Origin: Clostridium sp. CAG:413
GTDB lineage: Bacteria > Bacillota > Clostridia > Oscillospirales > Acutalibacteraceae
Assembly (NCBI GenBank): GCA_000431775.1
Contig: FR888236.1
Coordinates: 1-7,937, forward strand
DNA: 7,937 nucleotides
Direction: 5' to 3'
Shown here: positions 1-4,772 of the stretch, in pieces
How positions within the stretch are numbered: position 1 is the stretch's first letter
Layout: every line of letters starts with the position of its first letter
The notes under the pieces: model-generated
Seen by the model: the letters and a program-made list of their open reading frames with translations, nothing else
The model's database searches: none
Told to the model about the DNA's origin: nothing
Made by a program: the position numbers and the translations under genes

Positions 1-145
1 CTCGCCCCCTTTGTCAATCCCTTTTTCGAATCTTTTTGCGCTGTTTTGTCAACGCTTCCGAGTGTTCAGGCGGCTGATTGCTTTTATATCAACGGTTTCG
101 GGAATTTAGATGGTTTTGGGATTTGTATAAGATTTTGGCAGTTTC

Positions 146-173
146 TTGTTTGCGGGTTTTGCCTATATATAAA
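146..173 (+). promoter_or_regulatory. Weak candidate promoter, plus strand
   Basis: TTGTTT at 146-151 and TATAAA at 168-173 are separated by 16 bases, a usable but imperfect sigma-A arrangement. No gene follows. The next recognisable element is a hairpin with a T-run at 208-234, so the product would be a very short RNA. In AT-rich DNA such matches arise easily by chance. Confidence 0.2.
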
Positions 174-207
174 TGTATAAGAAATCGGAGTTCTGACTGA
201 CCGTTGT

Positions 208-234
208 GACGGATGTGGTGCCGTCGGATTTTTT
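208..234 (+). terminator. Weak candidate Rho-independent terminator
   Basis: GACGG (208-212) pairs with CCGTC (221-225) across an 8-base loop, and a run of six T follows at 229-234. The stem is short and the loop rather large, so this is a marginal terminator. No plus-strand gene lies upstream within the window that it would end. Confidence 0.3.
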
Positions 235-316
235 GTGGAAATTCAGCCAAAGCCACTCCGTCACGGCAGGTAAGCGCGAGTTGCCAGAGATATCGTTATT
301 GCTGATTCGCAATTAT

Positions 317-352
317 TCCGTGGGACACCGGGGACGTCGTCCCCTACGATTT
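317..352. repeat. Small palindromic repeat, type A
   Basis: The core GGGGACG (330-336), single T (337), CGTCCCC (338-344) is a 7-base perfect inverted repeat. It is preceded by GTGGGACACC and followed by CTACGA. The arrangement resembles the short GC-rich palindromic sequences scattered between genes in many gut Clostridia genomes (recollection of the style, not a database match). It is markedly more GC-rich than the AT-rich DNA that follows it (351-400). It occurs only once in this window, so repeat status rests on that resemblance. Confidence 0.45.
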
Positions 353-400
353 AATTTAAACTTTTCTGTTATACCATAAACAATATTTTACTTTTAGCAA

Positions 401-455
401 CTACCGGACAATCCCTCCGTCCTACGGACAGCTCCCTTTACACAAGGGAGCCTTT
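401..455. repeat. Small palindromic repeat, type B (two hairpins)
   Basis: Two adjacent hairpins are visible. TCCGT (416-420) pairs with ACGGA (424-428) around CCT, and GCTCCCTT (431-438) pairs with AAGGGAGC (444-451) around a 5-base loop. The preceding AATCCCTCCGT and the TTTACACAAGGGAG segment match the form of an intergenic element I recall from Ruminococcaceae-type genomes, in which a variable first hairpin precedes the conserved CTCCCTTTACACAAGGGAG hairpin. It encodes no protein. It could be a REP- or MITE-like sequence mobilised in trans, or a transcript-processing signal. Only one copy lies in this window. Confidence 0.55.
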
Positions 456-518
456 AAAGTGTGTAAATTCAGCATTTGTCGGCAAAACGCGGCAAAGTTC
501 TGCCATACAAATAAACAG

Positions 519-576
519 CCTGCGGCACACCTCATCCGTCTCGCAAGCTCGACACCTTCTCCTCAAGGAGAAGGCG
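519..576. repeat. Small palindromic repeat, type C
   Basis: CCTTCTCCT (555-563), loop CA, AGGAGAAGG (566-574) is a perfect 9-base-pair hairpin. It is preceded by an imperfect inverted repeat at 538-553 and by CCTGCGGCACACCTCATCCG. The layout (variable hairpin, then a conserved CTTCTCC/GGAGAAG hairpin) parallels the type B element 60 bases to the left, although the sequences differ. This suggests a related family inserted side by side. Neither arm is followed by a T-run, so it is not a typical terminator. Confidence 0.5.
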
Positions 577-653
577 AATTTAACTGTCGGTTCGACGGTT
601 TTTGGGCAGAAACGAGCTATACCACCCTGAAATAAATCTGCTGTTCAACCGAC

Positions 654-682
654 AAAAAGCGCCCCGAATCGCTTCGGAGCGC
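654..682 (-). terminator. Rho-independent terminator of the hom-lysC operon
   Basis: Read on the minus strand, GCGCTCCGAA pairs with TTCGGGGCGC (10 positions, one G-U) around a 4-base loop. It is followed at once by five T. It begins 6 bases past the lysC stop codon, the expected place and orientation for ending hom-lysC transcription. Confidence 0.88.
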
Positions 683-688
683 CTGAGA

Positions 689-1900
689 TCAATTGAGCAC
701 GGGAATAAATGCGTTATGGATGGCTTCGACCGCTCTGTCGCCGTCCTCGACGTCGATGAGCACCGAGATTTTTATCTCGCTGGTGGCTATCATCTGAATG
801 TTGATATCCGCCTCAAAGAGCGCCTCAAACATCTTGGCGGCGATGCCGGGGTGGGATTCCATGCCCGCGCCGACGACGGAGACCTTCGCTACACTCTCGT
901 CGCAGTTTATCTCAAGGCCGCTGAGCAGCTCGAGCGACTTGAGCACGGCGATCGCTTCGTCACGGTGAGCCTTGGTGGTGGTGAATGCGATATCCTTGGT
1001 GTCGCCTCTGCCGACGGACTGGAGAATTATATCAATATTAATATCCTTTGCGGCGAGCTTGCCGAATATTTTATAAGCAATGCCGGGCACATTGGGCACG
1101 CCGATTATGGATATCCTTGCGACATCCGTATCTTTAGTAACACCTCTTACGAGCATTTTTTCCATGGAAGCAACCTCCTTGACTATAGTTCCGGGCGCAC
1201 GCACAAGGCTTGAGAGCACCTCGACTTTAACATTATATTTCTTTGCCATCTCGACCGAGCGGTTGTTGAGCACCTGAGCGCCGAGCGTTGCAAGCTCGAG
1301 CATCTCGTCATAGGTGATCTCGCTGAGTTTCTTTGCGCCCTTGACCTTCCTCGGATCGGCGGTGTAAACGCCCTCAACGTCGGTGAAGATCTGGCAGCGA
1401 TCGGCGTGCATCGCGGCGGCTATCGCCACGGCGCTGGTATCCGAGCCGCCCCTGCCGAGGGTAGTTATATCGTCATAGCGGTTGATGCCCTGGAAGCCCG
1501 CGACGACGACGATATTCTTCTTTGCGATCTCCATTTCGATCCTCTCGGTGCGGACCTTTTTGATCCTGGCGCTGCCGTAGACGGAATTGGTGGTGAAGCC
1601 CGCCTGCCAGCCGAGCAGGGAGCAGACAGGGAAGCCGAGGCTCTCGATAGCCATTGCAAGCAGCGAGATAGAGATCTGCTCGCCCGCGGAGAGGAGCATA
1701 TCCATCTCTCTTTTTGAAGCCTTGGGATTTATCTCGGCGGCCTTATCAATGAGGTCGTCGGTCGTATCGCCCTGAGCGGAGACTACAACGACCACATCGT
1801 TGCCCTGCTTATAAGTATCCGTCACTATCCTTGCGACATTCATCACTCTCTCGGCGTTGGCAACGGAGCTGCCGCCGAATTTCTGCACAATTAAAGACAT
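689..1900 (-). CDS. lysC: Aspartate kinase (aspartokinase), monofunctional class II type
   Basis: It phosphorylates L-aspartate with ATP to 4-phospho-aspartate, the committed step toward lysine/diaminopimelate, threonine, methionine and isoleucine. The 403 residues match the usual 400-410 for Bacillus-type LysC. The amino-acid-kinase domain spans about 1-245, with the KFGGSS motif at 7-12, the GRGGSDTSA motif at 149-157 and TDVEGVYTADPR at 173-184. Two ACT domains follow: about 263-335, and about 340-400 with SHPG at 349-352 and TSEIKIS at 373-379. These ACT signatures are typical of lysine- and/or threonine-inhibited enzymes, so allosteric control is likely. The ATG start has GGAGGT (reverse of 1906-1911) 5 bases upstream. 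It is the second gene of the operon, 22 bases after hom, and is followed by a terminator. Nothing in it looks broken. An internal start giving a separate ACT-domain subunit, known for B. subtilis LysC, was not evident and was not tested. Confidence 0.97.
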   Translation of the reverse strand: MSLIVQKFGGSSVANAERVMNVARIVTDTYKQGNDVVVVVSAQGDTTDDLIDKAAEINPKASKREMDMLLSAGEQISISLLAMAIESLGFPVCSLLGWQAGFTTNSVYGSARIKKVRTERIEMEIAKKNIVVVAGFQGINRYDDITTLGRGGSDTSAVAIAAAMHADRCQIFTDVEGVYTADPRKVKGAKKLSEITYDEMLELATLGAQVLNNRSVEMAKKYNVKVEVLSSLVRAPGTIVKEVASMEKMLVRGVTKDTDVARISIIGVPNVPGIAYKIFGKLAAKDINIDIILQSVGRGDTKDIAFTTTKAHRDEAIAVLKSLELLSGLEINCDESVAKVSVVGAGMESHPGIAAKMFEALFEADINIQMIATSEIKISVLIDVEDGDRAVEAIHNAFIPVLN

Positions 1901-1922
1901 ATAGTACCTCCGTTATTCGGAA

Positions 1923-3158
1923 TCAATAATCGGTTATTCTGATGACCGACTTCACATCGGCTCCGAGGCGGCCGAGCTTGCTCTCGAAGTCGCCCTCGCG
2001 TATAGCATCGGTCACAAAGGCGATCTCGCCGTCCGGCGCGTTGCTGCGGGTAAGCATATCAATGTCGCCGAATTCCCTGCCCGCTCGTGCTATCGTCTCG
2101 GCGGCGTTGTCGGTGAGAAGTCTGACATAAAACGGAATGACATTGTCAAGCCTGTCTGCCACATAGCCGGGTTCGCCATCCTGCCAACCGAAGAATTTCT
2201 TGCGCTCCATATGCTTGGCGCAGTCGATAACGTCGGCAACGACGGCGCTTGCGGTCGGCATCTTACCGGCGCCCTTGCCGTAGAATACGACGTCGCCTAT
2301 TGCGTCGCCGCGGACAAGAATGGCGTTAAAAACATCGTCCACGGTGGCAAGCTGGCTGTGCGCCCGCACGAATGCGGGAGAGACCATAACGGATACTCTG
2401 CCGTCCTTAAGCAGCTTTGCCCTCGCAATGAGCTTGATGACTCCGCCCCATGAGCGGGCGTATTCAACGTCGGCGAGGTCTATCTTGCGGATGCCCTCGG
2501 TGTAGACCGACTCGGGGTAGACGTGCTTGCCGAAGCATAGAGCCGCCAGGATGCATATCTTGCGGCAGGCGTCGATGCCGTCGACGTCGGCGGAGGGGTC
2601 TCGCTCGGCGTAACCGTTCCTCTGCGCCAAAAACAGCGCGTCGTCAAAGGTCATCCCGTCACTAATCATTTTAGTAAGAATGAAGTTAGTTGTTCCGTTG
2701 AGTATGCCTGCGATCTCATTTATATCATTTGCGGCGAGGCACTGACTTATCGGCCTGATGATGGGAATTCCGCCGCCAACGCTCGCCTCAAAGAGGAAGT
2801 TGACATTCTTTTCGTCGGCGAGCTTCAGCAGCTCGCAGCCCTTGACCGCGACAAGCTCCTTGTTGGAGGTCACAACGCTCTTGCCCGCCTTGAGGCACGC
2901 CGTGACATATTCATAAGCCGGGTGAAGCCCGCCCATGGTCTCGACGACTATCTTAACCTCATCGTCCTCAAGGATCTTTGCAAAGTCGGTGATTACCAGC
3001 TTCTCATAAGGGTCGCCGGGGAATTCGCGGCGGTCGAGGATATATTTCAACTCAAGCTCGCTCTGCATACTTTTTTTGACTATATGCTCGTGGTTCTTAG
3101 CGAGCAGCTCGGCAACGCCGGAGCCGACAACGCCGTAGCCCATGATGGCAACATACAT
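1923..3158 (-). CDS. hom: Homoserine dehydrogenase
   Basis: It reduces aspartate-4-semialdehyde to homoserine with NAD(P)H, feeding threonine and methionine synthesis in the cytoplasm. The 411 residues are normal for a Gram-positive Hom with a C-terminal ACT domain. Visible parts are the Rossmann motif GYGVVGSGV (7-15), VVTSNKELVA (95-104), EASVGGGIPII (124-134), the family signature GILNGTTNFIL (151-161), AERDPSADVDGIDA (184-197) with its conserved acidic residues, and GKGAGKMPTASAVVADV (294-310). About 342-411 resembles an ACT domain (start FYVRLL, end SVIRI), but the usual PGVLA ligand-binding turn reads NAAETIA (351-357), so feedback control may be weakened. The ATG start is preceded by AAAAGGAAGGAAG (reverse of about 3169-3181). 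It is the first gene of the operon with lysC. No thrC or thrB lies beside it in this window. Confidence 0.96.
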   Translation of the reverse strand: MYVAIMGYGVVGSGVAELLAKNHEHIVKKSMQSELELKYILDRREFPGDPYEKLVITDFAKILEDDEVKIVVETMGGLHPAYEYVTACLKAGKSVVTSNKELVAVKGCELLKLADEKNVNFLFEASVGGGIPIIRPISQCLAANDINEIAGILNGTTNFILTKMISDGMTFDDALFLAQRNGYAERDPSADVDGIDACRKICILAALCFGKHVYPESVYTEGIRKIDLADVEYARSWGGVIKLIARAKLLKDGRVSVMVSPAFVRAHSQLATVDDVFNAILVRGDAIGDVVFYGKGAGKMPTASAVVADVIDCAKHMERKKFFGWQDGEPGYVADRLDNVIPFYVRLLTDNAAETIARAGREFGDIDMLTRSNAPDGEIAFVTDAIREGDFESKLGRLGADVKSVIRITDY

Positions 3159-3190
3159 TCGGAATCGCTTCCTTCCTTTTTAAGTGATCC

Positions 3191-3224
3191 CCCGTCAGCC
3201 GCTCGGCGGCGCGGGTAAGACCCG
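3191..3224 (-). promoter_or_regulatory. hom-lysC leader with two mutually exclusive hairpins
   Basis: On the minus-strand transcript, CGGGT (reverse of 3220-3224) can pair with ACCCG (reverse of 3212-3216) around CTT. Alternatively CCCG (reverse of 3212-3215) can pair with CGGG (reverse of 3191-3194), enclosing GCCGC-CGA-GCGGC (reverse of 3198-3210). The two hairpins share the ACCCG arm and cannot coexist. The hom ribosome binding site starts about 10 bases downstream. No T-run follows, so an effect on translation or RNA stability fits better than a terminator. A weak -10 TATAAC (reverse of 3245-3250) lies upstream without a good -35. Regulation is inference; the pairings are visible. Confidence 0.4.
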
Positions 3225-3326
3225 AATATTTAAAGAAATATAGCGTTATAGTAACATATTTTTTCATAATAATAAAGGGGGTAATCAAAAGTTTATGAAG
3301 TTTTTCGTAATTTAATCCGTAAGTAA

Positions 3327-3355
3327 TTGCCTTTTTGTGAAAAATGGTGTAGAAT
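3327..3355 (+). promoter_or_regulatory. Sigma-A type promoter of the AI-2E family gene
   Basis: TTGCCT (3327-3332) and TAGAAT (3350-3355) are separated by exactly 17 bases. This puts the transcript start near 3362, about 30 bases before the TTG start of the permease gene, with a short leader holding only the ribosome binding site. The -10 differs from TATAAT in one base. Confidence 0.65.
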
Positions 3356-3391
3356 GGGCTCGTTCACAGAAAATACAGGAGGTGTATTCAT

Positions 3392-4600
3392 TTGTCAACC
3401 ATCGAAAAGAGAAGAGCCACGCTCATAAATCTCGTCTATTATTCATTGCTGATAGCTGCGTATTATCTGTTTCTGAAATACGCATTCTGGATAGTCGCGC
3501 CGTTTATCTTCGCCTTTGCGGTCGCAATGTTCCTGCAAAAGCCGATACGCAAAATAAATAAAAAGACCAAGATAAAGAAGGGCATAATCGGCTTTGTCGC
3601 GGTCATACTCATCTTCGCCATCCTCGCCAGCCTGCTCGTGCTCGTCGGCTACCGGATAGGCGTTGAGTTCAAAGGCTTTGCCGATTATATAATGCATAAG
3701 CTCGAGGACTTCCCGAACCTTATCCGCTCGGCGGAGGCGTGGGTCAATAATGCGGTCAGCTTCCTGCCCGATGCCATAGAGAAAACGATAACCGACGCAG
3801 TCAGTGACTTCACCGATAAGCTCCTGCTCGTCACCAAGGAGGACTCCGACATCCAGCAGGGTCTCTCCAGCGGCTTCTCGGGCATAGACCTCTCGGTGCT
3901 TAAGACCCCGCTCGGCGGCCTGCTCTCCACGGCGAAGCAGATACCCGCTGCACTGACGGCGGCGCTCATCGGCCTCATCGCCTGCTTCTTCATCACCTGC
4001 GATTACGATAATTTCACCTCGATGATAAAGCGCAACGTCTCCGAGAAGCACGAGCACGCCCTTGTCAGGACAAAGCACCTGCTCATAGATATCCTCGGCA
4101 AAATGTGCAAATCCTACCTCACCATAATGTTCGTCACCTTCTGCGAGGTCTCGATAGGGCTTAATATATTGAAGCTCATCGGCGTATACACGGGCGGATA
4201 TATCCTCGTCATAGCGATATGCACAGCCCTTGTCGATATCCTGCCCATATTCGGCACAGGCACGGTGATGATACCGTGGGCAGTGGTCAGCCTCTTCACG
4301 GGTAAGACAGGCCTCGGCATAGGCCTGCTGGTCATCTACGGCATAATCACGGTCATCCGTCAGATACTCGAGCCGAGGCTCGTTGCAATGAACGTCGACA
4401 TGCCCCCGATACTCACCCTTGCAGGCATGTATATCGGCCTGCAGCTCTTCGGCGTGGTAGGCATGTTCATGGTGCCCATCACATTCGTGCTCATCAAGGC
4501 GCTCAACAGCGAGGGCATAATCCACCTTTACGGCAGGGAAAAGCCCGCCGAGGAGGAGGAAACGCCCGCCGAAAATGCCGAGAAAGTCGAAACCGAGTAA
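3392..4600 (+). CDS. AI-2E family (YtvI-like) integral membrane transport protein
   Basis: This is a 402-residue polytopic inner-membrane protein of the AI-2E family of putative permeases. Hydrophobic segments lie at about 11-30, 32-48, 63-88, 184-203, 240-262, 266-283, 291-321 and 340-369. A soluble stretch at about 90-182 follows the third segment, as in the family. The hallmark C-terminal part is present: DILPIFGTGT (282-291), PWAVVSLF (295-302), RQILEPRLVA (323-332). These motifs most resemble the YtvI branch, whose B. subtilis member is linked to sporulation. The actual substrate is not deducible, and members range from proposed AI-2 export to Na+/H+ antiport. The TTG start is set by AGGAGGTG (3377-3384) 7 bases upstream. 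The last 18 residues form an acidic Glu/Ala-rich cytoplasmic tail. It has its own promoter, is divergent from hom, and has no strong terminator before the next gene. Confidence 0.9.
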   Translation: MSTIEKRRATLINLVYYSLLIAAYYLFLKYAFWIVAPFIFAFAVAMFLQKPIRKINKKTKIKKGIIGFVAVILIFAILASLLVLVGYRIGVEFKGFADYIMHKLEDFPNLIRSAEAWVNNAVSFLPDAIEKTITDAVSDFTDKLLLVTKEDSDIQQGLSSGFSGIDLSVLKTPLGGLLSTAKQIPAALTAALIGLIACFFITCDYDNFTSMIKRNVSEKHEHALVRTKHLLIDILGKMCKSYLTIMFVTFCEVSIGLNILKLIGVYTGGYILVIAICTALVDILPIFGTGTVMIPWAVVSLFTGKTGLGIGLLVIYGIITVIRQILEPRLVAMNVDMPPILTLAGMYIGLQLFGVVGMFMVPITFVLIKALNSEGIIHLYGREKPAEEEETPAENAEKVETE

Positions 4601-4660
4601 AAAAAGCACAAGAAAAGTGCATTTCAGCAGTAATTTTTATAAAAAACACCAAAAAAATTA

Positions 4661-4689
4661 TTGAAATGGCATAACTTTTGTGCTATAAT
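4661..4689 (+). promoter_or_regulatory. Strong extended -10 promoter of the EF-G-like gene
   Basis: TTGAAA (4661-4666), a 17-base spacer, and TATAAT (4684-4689) preceded by TGC (4681-4683) give a near-consensus sigma-A promoter with the extended -10 element. The expected transcript start is near 4696, leaving a leader of about 77 bases. This fits a highly expressed translation gene. Confidence 0.85.
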
Positions 4690-4695
4690 TACTTC

Positions 4696-4712
4696 AATAC
4701 GGTATTAAATAC
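4696..4712. promoter_or_regulatory. Overlapping inverted repeats at the predicted transcript start
   Basis: AATAC (4696-4700), G, GTATT (4702-4706), A, AATAC (4708-4712) form two overlapping short inverted repeats that share the central GTATT. They lie at about +1 to +17 of the promoter above, a common place for a repressor operator. No regulator is identifiable, and the half-sites are short and AT-rich, so chance is possible. Confidence 0.3.
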
Positions 4713-4728
4713 TGGATTTAAACTTGTT

Positions 4729-4749
4729 CCCGTGCGCATCGCCGACGGG
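4729..4749 (+). promoter_or_regulatory. Leader hairpin upstream of the EF-G-like gene
   Basis: CCCGT (4729-4733) pairs with ACGGG (4745-4749). Inside, GCG (4734-4736) can pair with CGC (4740-4742) around CAT, leaving a CG bulge. The hairpin ends 8 bases before the Shine-Dalgarno sequence AAGGAGG (4758-4764). No T-run follows, so it is not a terminator. It may stabilise the mRNA or influence ribosome loading. Confidence 0.35.
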
Positions 4750-4772
4750 TTTACATTAAGGAGGAAGTTTTT

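Larger units (their letters stand above)
1..600. other. Intergenic region without a convincing gene; repeat-bearing
   Basis: I find no open frame with a plausible start, ribosome binding site and protein-like composition in these 600 bases on either strand. The left third is AT-rich with T-runs. From about 317 the region holds three GC-rich palindromic elements, listed separately. Two TTGACA boxes face leftward on the minus strand (47-52 and 12-17). The right-hand one has no -10 box at the proper distance, and the left-hand one would place its -10 beyond the window edge, so a leftward transcript leaving the window is possible but cannot be judged. Confidence 0.6.

Noticed and set aside
12..52. 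Two leftward TTGACA boxes at the left edge as promoters
   Set aside because: The inner one has no -10 hexamer at 16-18 bases, and the outer one would have its -10 outside the window, so neither can be supported.
602..1213. Plus-strand open frame of 203 codons over lysC
   Set aside because: It lies antisense to well-conserved aspartate kinase domains and across the lysC terminator, and has no ribosome binding site or recognisable domain.
3097..3288. Minus-strand small frame overlapping the hom start, as a possible leader peptide (begins MKKYVTITLYFF from the inner ATG)
   Set aside because: It has no Shine-Dalgarno sequence, only a single T-I-T and no run of regulatory Thr, Ile or Lys codons, and it continues out of frame into hom. 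A chance frame is more likely, though the leader RNA structures beside it are kept as a finding.
3443..4609. Minus-strand open frame of 388 codons antisense to the AI-2E family gene
   Set aside because: Its product is a charged, Glu/Asp/Tyr/His-rich mirror of a membrane protein, with no family likeness.
4607..4621. Hairpin GCAC-AAGAAAA-GTGC after the AI-2E family gene as a terminator
   Set aside because: The stem has only 4 pairs and is followed on the plus strand by ATTTC, not a T-run. The T-run exists only on the minus strand, where no gene needs ending.
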